From the NCBI RefSeq assembly GCF_014803405.1, contig NZ_JACYFG010000036.1:62001-126000 (forward strand): a stretch of 64,000 nucleotides of DNA. Reading direction: 5' to 3'. Shown one piece after another: positions 1-7,542 of this stretch. A program made the position numbers and the translations under genes. Origin of the DNA: Pelagicoccus enzymogenes. Its GTDB lineage: Bacteria > Verrucomicrobiota > Verrucomicrobiia > Opitutales > Opitutaceae. Each line of letters starts with the position of its first letter. Position 1 is the first letter of the stretch. Below the pieces are notes generated by a model that saw nothing but the letters and a program-made list of their open reading frames with translations, was not told where the DNA came from and ran no database searches.

Positions 1-328
1 AGCGGCCAAATCCGCGGCCTCGCTTGTCCGGACTGGAACAGACGCCAGCCAGAGCCAACACTGGCCATTGCCCATCGTCCGCGTCAAACTTGACGTACCT
101 GACAAAGCTCCGAGCCACAGCCAAAATTTCCGCGTCCCCTTCGATCAAGTGAAACCGTTCGCTCCCCGCTTGCCCTCGCTCGTCCGCAGATCGGTCGAGA
201 AAGAAATGCTCAAGGCTTTCCTCCAACGGGCCCTCGACCGCTTCCGGCCAAACGTCACCCCATAGCCGGAAAAGCTGTCCCGCCCTCTCACGAGAAAATC
301 CAAGTCGCGTTTTCTGAACCACCACCAT
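1..328 (-). CDS. GNAT-family N-acetyltransferase, 3' part cut by window edge
   Basis: The reverse strand reads open from an ATG at 328-326 to the window edge, giving the first 109 residues. The last visible residues, LAGVCSSPDKRGRGFGR, match GNAT motif A (V-x-x-x-x-x-R-G-x-G), which binds the acetyl-CoA pyrophosphate. The preceding strand (VLAL) is also typical. The start lies 3 bp after the stop of the deoxyribosyltransferase-like gene, with a GGAG about 8 bases upstream, so the two are probably co-transcribed. The substrate cannot be told because the acceptor-binding half is missing. The family call is fairly safe, the role is unknown. Confidence 0.75.
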   Translation of the reverse strand, partial: MVVVQKTRLGFSRERAGQLFRLWGDVWPEAVEGPLEESLEHFFLDRSADERGQAGSERFHLIEGDAEILAVARSFVRYVKFDADDGQWPVLALAGVCSSPDKRGRGFGR

Positions 329-331
329 TCC

Positions 332-901
332 CTAAACTCCTAACAATTTTTCCAAGCCCTCGCGTCGACTTACCCCTTCGAGGTCGACCGGTGGCAGCGC
401 CATCACTTCGTCCAACTTTTCAACGACCCGCTTGCCGAGCGTCACGAAGGCCTTGTCCGCCGCAAGGACACCTCCGCACTGTTCGTGCCCACTTTCCACA
501 TACAAGTGCATTGCATCCGCTACCAGCGATACCGTACGCGGATAAAAACTACACATCAGATTCCAAGGCTCTTCGTTACGATCGCCGCCTCGACGAAAGT
601 CGGTTCGTAGCAGCAAACTCGGAATATCCGCAAACTTCGCCGCCATAAACTCTACCACCGTACCAGAGTCCAACTCAGTGCCGTCATATTGAAATATCGC
701 CGCATCACAATCGAGCAACCCCTTGAAGTCGCTGTCGCGAATCGCCTTCGCGCCCAGAGACTCGGGTTCGTAGTCCTGCGGCAAATACGCTTCGTAACGC
801 CCGCCTGACTGAACTCCGACTTGCTCGCCGAGCTTCGCATTGCCCGCAAGGTGACGCAGGTCAAACAGGCCGCCCGCTAGGTATACTTTTTTCCTATTCA
901 T
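332..901 (-). CDS. Nucleoside 2-deoxyribosyltransferase-like protein
   Basis: This 189-residue soluble protein has the features of the nucleoside 2-deoxyribosyltransferase superfamily: an N-terminal VYLAGGLFD strand-loop, and a central DAAIFQYDGTELDSGTVVEF stretch with the Asp and Glu pattern used for sugar binding and nucleophilic attack. Known members exchange or hydrolyse the base of deoxynucleosides or nucleotides. It sits 65 bp downstream of a CNT nucleoside transporter on the same strand, which supports a salvage role. The C-terminal third (about residues 140-189) is less typical. Hydrolase and transferase activity cannot be separated from sequence alone. Confidence 0.72.
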   Translation of the reverse strand: MNRKKVYLAGGLFDLRHLAGNAKLGEQVGVQSGGRYEAYLPQDYEPESLGAKAIRDSDFKGLLDCDAAIFQYDGTELDSGTVVEFMAAKFADIPSLLLRTDFRRGGDRNEEPWNLMCSFYPRTVSLVADAMHLYVESGHEQCGGVLAADKAFVTLGKRVVEKLDEVMALPPVDLEGVSRREGLEKLLGV

Positions 902-966
902 ATAACTCGATCAAACTTCAAACCTCCATATGCCGCGGTGCTTGCGCTTTCCATATAATATCGAAC

Positions 967-2268
967 TCAGATACTGCCCTGAATCGATGACGCGACAATG
1001 GCAGTCAGATAACACGCGACCATACCGCCAAGCAATGAGCGAAATCCGTAACGCAAGAGATTCGGCCGTTGGCTTCTTTCCAAGGCAGAAATCCCGCCCA
1101 CTTGTATCCCGATGGAAGCGATATTCGCAAAACCGCACAAGGCGTAAGTCAGGACCAAGATGGAGTGGCCGTCTGTGAGCACCCCAGCGTCCTTCAGTTG
1201 AGACATGTGCAGGTAGGCGAAAAACTCGTTGAAAACCAACCTCTCGCCTAGCAGCTGCCCGACAATCAACAAATCCTCGCTTTGCACCCCCAGCAACCAG
1301 GCAAAAGGAGCGCTCACCACGCCAATCAGAAAACTAAAGTTGAACGCTTCGAAACGCCCTTCGGTGACAGAAGCCACCCAAGCGTTCAAACCCGTCCATT
1401 CTCCTAGCCAGGCTCCGATAATGTAGTTGAGCAAAGCCACTAAGCCGGTGAACGCCACCAGCATCGCCCCCACGTTGAGCGCCAGCTTCAAGCCATCCGA
1501 AGTTCCCTTGGTCGCCGCATCCAGCAAGCCCTCGTACTCCTTTTCCTTGGGAAAGGCGACTTGGCCGTCCACATCTTGAGTCTGCGGAGCGATGATCTTA
1601 GCCACCACCATCGCCGCCGGGGCGCTCAAGATGGAAGCCGTCAGGAGATGCTTGCCAAAAGCGATCCGCGCCGCCTCGTCGTCGCCACCGAGTTGCCGCA
1701 TGTAGATCGCCAGCACCCCGCCTGCGATCGTGGCCATCCCACCCGTCATCAAAGAATTGATTTCCGAGCGCGTCATCCTCGCCAAGTAGGGCTTCACCAC
1801 CAAGGGCGCCTCCGTTTGTCCGATAAATACGTTCGCCGCCGCCGCCAAGCACTCCGCACCGGAGAGCTTCAAAGCCTTGCTCAAGAGCCAGGCAAAACCA
1901 AACACGATCGCCTGCAGAATCCGGAGTTGATAGAGGATTGCCGAAAAGGCCGAGAAAAAGACGATGGCTGTCAGCACCGTCCAAGCGATGCCAAACACCG
2001 GCACATCCGTCGGCATGGAGCCAAACACCATGGCCGCTCCTTCGTCACTGAAACCGACCAAGCGGTTGAAGAACCCCGAAACGCCCTCCATAGCGGCATG
2101 GAACAGCGGTACCTTGAGGATCATCAGTCCCAAAACCAACTGCAGCGCGATACCGATGCACACCAGCTTCCAGTTCACCCGTTTCCGGTCTTCGCTCAAC
2201 CACCAGCACAAAGCCAACAAGCCGACCACACCCACTACAGCCCGAAGAAGCGTCAAAAGCGTATCCAT
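967..2268 (-). CDS. Concentrative nucleoside transporter (CNT/NupC family)
   Basis: The 433-residue protein is strongly hydrophobic with about ten membrane segments. It carries CNT family landmarks: the GQTEAPLVVKPYL re-entrant hairpin motif (Gln and Glu bind nucleoside and cation) followed by MTGGMATIAGGVLAIYM. Family members import nucleosides with sodium or protons across the inner membrane. A GAAAGGGG Shine-Dalgarno-like run lies just before the ATG. It is the first gene of a minus-strand group with the deoxyribosyltransferase-like and GNAT genes, consistent with nucleoside salvage. Length and motif order are normal for the family. Confidence 0.93.
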   Translation of the reverse strand: MDTLLTLLRAVVGVVGLLALCWWLSEDRKRVNWKLVCIGIALQLVLGLMILKVPLFHAAMEGVSGFFNRLVGFSDEGAAMVFGSMPTDVPVFGIAWTVLTAIVFFSAFSAILYQLRILQAIVFGFAWLLSKALKLSGAECLAAAANVFIGQTEAPLVVKPYLARMTRSEINSLMTGGMATIAGGVLAIYMRQLGGDDEAARIAFGKHLLTASILSAPAAMVVAKIIAPQTQDVDGQVAFPKEKEYEGLLDAATKGTSDGLKLALNVGAMLVAFTGLVALLNYIIGAWLGEWTGLNAWVASVTEGRFEAFNFSFLIGVVSAPFAWLLGVQSEDLLIVGQLLGERLVFNEFFAYLHMSQLKDAGVLTDGHSILVLTYALCGFANIASIGIQVGGISALERSQRPNLLRYGFRSLLGGMVACYLTAIVASSIQGSI

Positions 2269-2357
2269 CGGGGCCCCTTTCTGCGTTCAATGCCACCTGC
2301 CCGCAATGCTAAAGCCTCCCTATTCCACAACGTAACAATCCAGCCCTCCTCTCCAAA

Positions 2358-2523
2358 GGTGGGACGGCCGCTCCGCGGGCGTCAGCTACGCCCACACGCA
2401 TTGCCGTGCCTCCTTGTTAAGCCTCGCTCAAACTCTGCTGGAAAAACAGAACCTGCAATACGGACCGGGTGGCACCGGTCCCTCCCGTTCGAGCAAAAAT
2501 GGAGGGACGACCTCCGCGTCGTC
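2358..2523. repeat. Intergenic palindromic repeats, two families (2358-2397 and 2461-2523)
   Basis: The gap 2269-2603 holds no credible gene. It contains a GGTGGGACGGCCGCTCCGCG unit starting at 2358, seen again at 29119, and a composite element at 2461-2523. The composite joins CGGACCGGGTGGCACCGGTC with GGAGGGACGACCTCCGCGTC. The same composite occurs in inverted orientation at 14672-14736, and one half alone at 20621-20645. Each half can fold into a hairpin. They look like REP-type extragenic palindromes, here downstream of the ABC importer operon. Confidence 0.75.
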
Positions 2524-2603
2524 AGCGCTGCAGGATCAGCATACCACCACTCCCGCTCACATCGCGGCTAGGGCGAAACCAATGCATTCCTGTCAGCCCT
2601 CAA

Positions 2604-3560
2604 TCAATCCTTGCCGCGAGCCAACGCCCGTTGCGTCAGAATGAAGCCGAGCAGCAAGGCTGCGATGGCAATACGCAAGAAGGCCGGCTTGAAGCGACCG
2701 TCGAAGTTCAAGATGGTCTGGATTACCGCGAAGGTCAGTACCCCAAGCAAAGTACCCGTCGCTCCGCCGATGCCGCCTGTCAGCAACGTTCCGCCGATCA
2801 CCACCGCCGCGATGGCGTCGAGCTCCATGCCTACGCCTGTCAACGGATTGCCGCTACCCATGTAGAGCGTCGTCAAGATCCCTGCAAACGCCGAACAGAA
2901 GCCGTTGAACGCATAAACGCCGATCTTCACCCGATCTACTGGCAAGCCCATCAGACGAGCCGAATCCTCATTGCCGCCAACTGCGTAAACGTAGCGCCCG
3001 AATCGAGTCCACTTCAGCAAGTAGAGACAAAACACGAAAAACAGGATAAAGGCCAATGCTCCCGCTCCCAAGTAAGCGCCTGGGCCTACCTGTATCTGAA
3101 AATTGAGTACAGCATCGTAGAAACCGTTTTGGATGCCGATCGAGCTGCTGCTGATCACGAAGCCCATCCCCTTGGCGAAGAACAAGCCGCCCAAAGTCAC
3201 AAGAAAGGAAGGCAAATCGTAGAGCACGATCAAGGCTCCCATACCCGCTCCAAAGAGGACACCCACGACCAAGGCGATACCCCAAGCGACCGGCACCGAA
3301 ACCCCAGCATCCTGCACGAGGTAGGCTACCAAAATTGTTGTGAAGCCGATGACCGAACCGACCGAGAGGTCGATGCCTTTCGACAGAATTACCACCGTCA
3401 TTCCCAGAGCCGTAACTCCAAGGAACGAACTGTCCGTAAACAGATTCGCGATGACGCGAAGCGAGAAGAAGCCGTCGTAGCTGAACGACGCGATTGCGAA
3501 GAGCGACGCCAGTACGCCGATCGTTGCATATAGCGGATTGGATCGTAGCGAAATCTTCAT
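2604..3560 (-). CDS. Sugar ABC transporter permease (YjfF-like)
   Basis: The chosen ATG at 3560 overlaps the stop of the previous permease gene in an ATGA and has a GGAGGAAAGG ribosome site; an in-frame start further upstream would lie inside the other gene. The 318-residue product has eight to ten membrane segments. It contains the family signature MTVVILSKGIDLSVGSV, found in BPD_transp_2 permeases of ribose, galactofuranose and related importers. It should form the inner-membrane channel with the adjacent permease. The order SBP, ATPase, permease, permease matches the E. coli ytfQRT-yjfF operon, a galactofuranose importer. Confidence 0.88.
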   Translation of the reverse strand: MKISLRSNPLYATIGVLASLFAIASFSYDGFFSLRVIANLFTDSSFLGVTALGMTVVILSKGIDLSVGSVIGFTTILVAYLVQDAGVSVPVAWGIALVVGVLFGAGMGALIVLYDLPSFLVTLGGLFFAKGMGFVISSSSIGIQNGFYDAVLNFQIQVGPGAYLGAGALAFILFFVFCLYLLKWTRFGRYVYAVGGNEDSARLMGLPVDRVKIGVYAFNGFCSAFAGILTTLYMGSGNPLTGVGMELDAIAAVVIGGTLLTGGIGGATGTLLGVLTFAVIQTILNFDGRFKPAFLRIAIAALLLGFILTQRALARGKD

Positions 3561-4585
3561 GACGCCTTTCCTCCGATCTTGATAATGTTGGAAATCTGTT
3601 TGCGGAAACGATCCGACTGCAGCAGGCAAACGCCCACGATCACGATCGCCTTGGGCACCGGAGCAACGGCCGCTGGCACTCCCGCGTTATACAATGTCAA
3701 AGTAAGGGCCTGCAGCAAAATCGCGCCTAAGATGGATCCGAAGAGCAAGAAACGCCCCCCCGTCAAAGCCGTACCGCCAATCACAACCGCAAAAATCGCG
3801 TCCAGCTCCTTAAGCTCGCCGACCCGCATGGGGTCCGCCGCGCTCACCGAAGCCGCGTCCAGCACTCCAGCCATGCCCGCAAGAACACCGCAAACCGCGT
3901 AAACGATCAATTTGAGCCGACCCGCTTCGATACCGCTGAATCGACTCGCGTGTTCGTTGTCGCCCACCGCTTCGATCAGCAGACCTAGCGCCGTCTTCCG
4001 AATCAAAATGGCCATGACAACGAACACCGCCGCTACCAACCAAAGCGAAAAAGGCACTCCAAGGATGTAACCTTTTCCCAAATACAAGAAGGCCTCGTTC
4101 TGAATCTTCACCACATCGCTATCGGTGATGAGCAAGGCAACACCCCGTCCCGCGACCATGAGAATCAAAGTTGCAATGATGGGCTGAATCTTGCCCACCA
4201 CCACCATGGCTCCGTTGAAGAATCCCAAGGCTCCCACCACCAGCAAGGTGATAGGCAAAGCCGCATAAAGTCCGTAGCCCATGTTGGTCACTAACGTCGC
4301 GCACAAGGCTCCGCCTATAGCCATCACGGCACCGACCGAGAGATCAACTCCTCCCGTGGCAATCACAAGGGTCATGCCCAAAGCCAAAAGCATGACGCGA
4401 GCCCCTTGGCTAAAGATGTCCACCAAGTTTCCGTAAAGATGCCCGTCGCGCACGCTTACCGAGAAAAACTCGGGGCCCGTCACCAAGTTGAAGGCGATGA
4501 CCAACGCCAAGCCCGCCAAGGGCCACACTAGCGGATTGTCCCGTAGCGACTTTTTCGATACCGTCGGTTCTGCTGCCTCACTCAT
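3557..4585 (-). CDS. Sugar ABC transporter permease (YtfT-like)
   Basis: This 342-residue integral membrane protein carries the same permease signature as its neighbour (MTLVIATGGVDLSVGAVMAI). It is the first of two paired inner-membrane permeases, resembling YtfT. Its start overlaps the ATPase gene by 8 bp and its stop overlaps the second permease in an ATGA, so translation is probably coupled. Having two different permease genes, rather than one acting as a homodimer, is characteristic of the Ytf-type furanose importer and supports that substrate class, though the sugar is not proven. Confidence 0.88.
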   Translation of the reverse strand: MSEAAEPTVSKKSLRDNPLVWPLAGLALVIAFNLVTGPEFFSVSVRDGHLYGNLVDIFSQGARVMLLALGMTLVIATGGVDLSVGAVMAIGGALCATLVTNMGYGLYAALPITLLVVGALGFFNGAMVVVGKIQPIIATLILMVAGRGVALLITDSDVVKIQNEAFLYLGKGYILGVPFSLWLVAAVFVVMAILIRKTALGLLIEAVGDNEHASRFSGIEAGRLKLIVYAVCGVLAGMAGVLDAASVSAADPMRVGELKELDAIFAVVIGGTALTGGRFLLFGSILGAILLQALTLTLYNAGVPAAVAPVPKAIVIVGVCLLQSDRFRKQISNIIKIGGKAS

Positions 4586-6101
4586 GGTCTGCGATCTTCC
4601 TCACGATTTCACTTTCAGAGATCGCAGAACCCTGCAACTCCCCGATCACTTTCCGGTCACGCAGCACCAACACACGGTGACAGCAACGAACCTCTTCGTC
4701 CATTTCTGATGAAATCATAATCATGCTGAGCCCATCTTCGCTTAGCGTTTCGATGAGCTTCTCAATTTCCGCCCGAGCGCCGATGTCGATGCCACGCGTC
4801 GGCTCGTCCAAAATCAACACCTTCGGCTCCGCCGCCAACCAGCGCGCCAGCAGCACCTTTTGCTGATTGCCGCCGGACAGCTCCTTGATCTTCGCCTCCG
4901 GCCCGGAAGTCTTGATACGCATCGCCTTGATGTACTTTTCCGCAATGGCGTCCTGTTCTTCGCGCGGCACCGGATTCAAGGCCCCTCGACGCGACTGTAG
5001 AGCGATCATCATATTTTCGCGAACCGTAAGGTTAGGAAAGATTCCTTCTGCCTTGCGATCCTCGGACGCTAACATAATTCCCTCGCGTATCGATTCGCTG
5101 GGTACACCTTGCTTTATGCTGCGCCCTTTCAGGTCCACCGTCCCAGTAGTCGCCTTGTCGACTCCGAAGATCAAGCGGGCGCATTCCGTGCGGCCTGAAC
5201 CAAGCAAGCCAGCAAGTCCGACGACCTCGCCTTGCCGCAGCTCGAGATCCACCGAATCGATCATCCCCGGGGCCCCGAGACCACGCACTTCGAGTTGAGT
5301 TTCCCGCTGGGCCCGATCCGCGGCAATCGCATCCAAGGCGTCTCCGCGGCTTTGCATCTCCTCGAACGCTTTGCCGAGCATGTCTTGTAGCAAGTCCTGC
5401 TTGCTCAATCCCTTGGCTTCCCGCGTAGCGATGAAACGTCCGTTACGCAACACCGTCATGCGATCGCTCATGCGGAAAACCTGATCCAGGAAGTGCGTAA
5501 TAAAAATGATCCCTATCCCCTTGTCGCGCAGCAGATTCATCACGCGAAACAGGTTTTCGACTTCTGCCTCGTCCAAACTCGCCGTCGGCTCGTCCAAAAT
5601 CAACACCTTGGAATCCACCTCCAAAGCCCGGGCCAAAGCCACCAGTTGCTGCATGGCAACCGGCAGAGTGGAAAGCGTCGCGTCCAAATCGATATCCATC
5701 TCCAGCTTGCTCAAGGCCGACTTGGCCCGCTTGCGAGCATCCTTCCAGTCGATCTTGCCCCAAGCGCTGGTCTTCACGCGGCCGAGCACGATGTTCTCCA
5801 GCACCGTAAGATTCGGCAGCAGATTAACTTCCTGATAAACCGTACCGATTCCCATCAGCTCAGCCTCGCGCGGGCTGCGCGGGGCAATTTCCTGGCCGTT
5901 GAGCTCAACCGTCCCGGTTTCCGGGCGGTGCACTCCTGTGATGCACTTGATGGTGGTCGACTTGCCCGCCCCGTTCTCGCCCAGCAAGGAGTGGATTTCT
6001 CCCGCTCGCAATTCGAGGCTCACGTCGGACAAAGCCTGCACGCTTCCAAAACGCTTGGAAAGCCCGCTGACCTTAAGAAGGGGAGTCGCGTGGTTACTCA
6101 T
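4578..6101 (-). CDS. Sugar ABC transporter ATP-binding protein, two ABC domains (YtfR-like)
   Basis: The 507-residue protein has two fused nucleotide-binding domains, as usual for CUT2 sugar importers. The first has Walker A GENGAGKST, an unusual signature loop (LPVAMQQLVALARAL in place of LSGGQ) and Walker B VLILDEPTASLD. The second has a degenerate Walker A (GLLGSGRTE), a normal LSGGNQQKVLLARWL signature and Walker B VLILDEPTRGID. Degeneracy of one site is normal in this family. It powers the two downstream permeases. A 233-bp gap with repeats separates it from the upstream binding-protein gene. Confidence 0.93.
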   Translation of the reverse strand: MSNHATPLLKVSGLSKRFGSVQALSDVSLELRAGEIHSLLGENGAGKSTTIKCITGVHRPETGTVELNGQEIAPRSPREAELMGIGTVYQEVNLLPNLTVLENIVLGRVKTSAWGKIDWKDARKRAKSALSKLEMDIDLDATLSTLPVAMQQLVALARALEVDSKVLILDEPTASLDEAEVENLFRVMNLLRDKGIGIIFITHFLDQVFRMSDRMTVLRNGRFIATREAKGLSKQDLLQDMLGKAFEEMQSRGDALDAIAADRAQRETQLEVRGLGAPGMIDSVDLELRQGEVVGLAGLLGSGRTECARLIFGVDKATTGTVDLKGRSIKQGVPSESIREGIMLASEDRKAEGIFPNLTVRENMMIALQSRRGALNPVPREEQDAIAEKYIKAMRIKTSGPEAKIKELSGGNQQKVLLARWLAAEPKVLILDEPTRGIDIGARAEIEKLIETLSEDGLSMIMISSEMDEEVRCCHRVLVLRDRKVIGELQGSAISESEIVRKIADHE

Positions 6102-6128
6102 AATTGAAATGTTTGTCTGCCGAGTTAT

Positions 6129-6235
6129 TGTGGGAGCGTGCTTGTCACGCGATCTGTCGCAGATTCCCCACGGGAATCGAGGTACGCGACGCCCCGAAGT
6201 CTCGTCCAGAATCCCGCGGCTGTCACGCGGTTAAG
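6129..6235. repeat. Intergenic palindromic sequence between binding-protein and ATPase genes
   Basis: The gap 6102-6334 carries a GGGAGCGTGCTTGTCACGCG unit (6131-6150) whose ends pair as a hairpin. Further short inverted words follow up to a CGCGGCTGTCACGCG hairpin near 6220-6234. A degenerate relative of the first unit occurs at 14558-14577. Such a structure between a binding-protein gene and its ATPase gene could protect the upstream mRNA and raise binding-protein levels. That role is inferred. Confidence 0.5.
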
Positions 6236-6334
6236 GTCGATCTCCCCCACATGAGGGAGCATGCCTCCGAGGCGAAAGGCCAAGAACCAACAACCCTGGC
6301 ATATCGCATTCACTATCCTCCCGTATCCTAAATC

Positions 6335-7321
6335 TTAGTACATGCGAGAGTCGATGGCGGCAGCCGCGTTGGTCTGGTCGAACACCTTGTCCTTCATGAC
6401 CACGCGACGCTCATAGGGCTCGCCGTTAAGAATCTTTTCCGCCATGTCGAAAGCCAAGGGGCCGAAGAGCGGCGTGCACTCGACGATGCAGTTGATCTTG
6501 CCTGCAACCACCGCTTCGAACGCCTCCTTGATAGCGTCGATCGAGATGATCACGATGTCCTTGCCAGGCTTCAAGCCCGCTGCCTCGATAGCTTGGATGG
6601 CCCCCAGCGCCATGTCGTCGTTGTGGGCGTAGACCACGTCGATCTCGCTGTGCAGCTTGAGCAAGGACTCCATCAAGTCCTTGCCGTCGGAGCGACGGAA
6701 GTTAGCGCTCTGCGATTCGATGATCTTGAAATTGCTGTGCTTGTCCACGATCTCGCGGAAACCGGTTTGACGGTCGATGGCTGGAGCCGAACCAGGAGTC
6801 CCCTCCAGCTCCACGATCTTCACGTTGTCGCCCTTCACGTTCTCTACCATCCAGCGCGCCGCTAGACGTCCTTCCTCCACGAAGTCGGAACCGATGAAGG
6901 CCGCATAAAGCGACTCGTCAGACGTTTCGATTTCGCGGTCCATCAAGAGAACGGGGATGCCTGCGCGCTTGGCTTCCTTCAAGACAGGGTCCCATCCCGT
7001 TTCCACGATAGGAGAGAGAATGATCAAGTCCACTCCCTGGGCCACGAAGCTGCGGATCGCTCGGATCTGGTTCTCCTGCTTGCCCTCGCCCGAAGAGAAC
7101 TTGAAGTCCACGCCGCGCTTGGCTGCTTCCCTCTGCATGGAATCCGTGTTGGCCGTTCGCCAAACACTCTCCGCACCCACCTGGGCGAAACCAATTTTCA
7201 ACTTCTTTTCGGCGGAGTCACCACCGCCTCCGCAGCCGGAGAGAAAAACGCTCGCCAGCATCAGCGAGGGTGCAACAAAACGAGTTAGCATGGGCACGAG
7301 GCCAAAAAGACGAAAGTTCAT
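6335..7321 (-). CDS. Sugar ABC transporter substrate-binding lipoprotein (YtfQ-like)
   Basis: This is a periplasmic-binding protein of the ribose/galactofuranose type (Peripla_BP_4), 328 residues. It begins with a lipoprotein signal ending in LSGC (Cys30), so it is probably membrane-anchored in the periplasm. The KLKIGFAQVGAESVWRTAN opening and QGVDLIILSPIVETGW stretch are close to the galactofuranose-binding YtfQ pattern. An alternative ATG ten codons downstream would still leave a full signal peptide. It is divergent from the GH51 arabinofuranosidase 221 bp away, which suggests that arabinofuranose or galactofuranose from pectin side chains is the cargo. Confidence 0.88.
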   Translation of the reverse strand: MNFRLFGLVPMLTRFVAPSLMLASVFLSGCGGGGDSAEKKLKIGFAQVGAESVWRTANTDSMQREAAKRGVDFKFSSGEGKQENQIRAIRSFVAQGVDLIILSPIVETGWDPVLKEAKRAGIPVLLMDREIETSDESLYAAFIGSDFVEEGRLAARWMVENVKGDNVKIVELEGTPGSAPAIDRQTGFREIVDKHSNFKIIESQSANFRRSDGKDLMESLLKLHSEIDVVYAHNDDMALGAIQAIEAAGLKPGKDIVIISIDAIKEAFEAVVAGKINCIVECTPLFGPLAFDMAEKILNGEPYERRVVMKDKVFDQTNAAAAIDSRMY

Positions 7322-7427
7322 TACTTAAGGTCAGGGTTGGTATTGTAAGGGTAGATCGCCAAATAGGAAGCGGCGACGGTGAAACCAGAGTGCTTCCACC
7401 TCCGCATACATCCAATCCGAGAATTAC

Positions 7428-7449
7428 TTAACAGTAAAGCCTCTGTTAA
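7428..7449. promoter_or_regulatory. Candidate operator, TTAACAG-N8-CTGTTAA
   Basis: A perfect 7-bp inverted repeat with an 8-bp spacer lies about midway in the 221-bp divergent region between the binding-protein gene and the GH51 gene. Its size suits a dimeric repressor or activator that co-regulates both sides. A second exact palindrome, CGCTCGCGAGCG, sits at 7493-7504, 38 bp before the GH51 start. No regulator gene is adjacent, so the assignment rests only on symmetry and position. Confidence 0.4.
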
Positions 7450-7542
7450 ATTGGCGGTTGCAACGCTTGCGCGCTTATTGGTTACAGTCGAACGCTCGCG
7501 AGCGATTTCGATACCTACCCTTATACCGAACCAATACCAGCA

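Noticed and set aside
1561-3533. Long plus-strand open frames (336 and 354 codons) opposite the CNT and permease genes
   Set aside because: They are antisense to genes with clear family motifs, encode basic, low-complexity proteins without domains, and arise from GC-rich codon bias.
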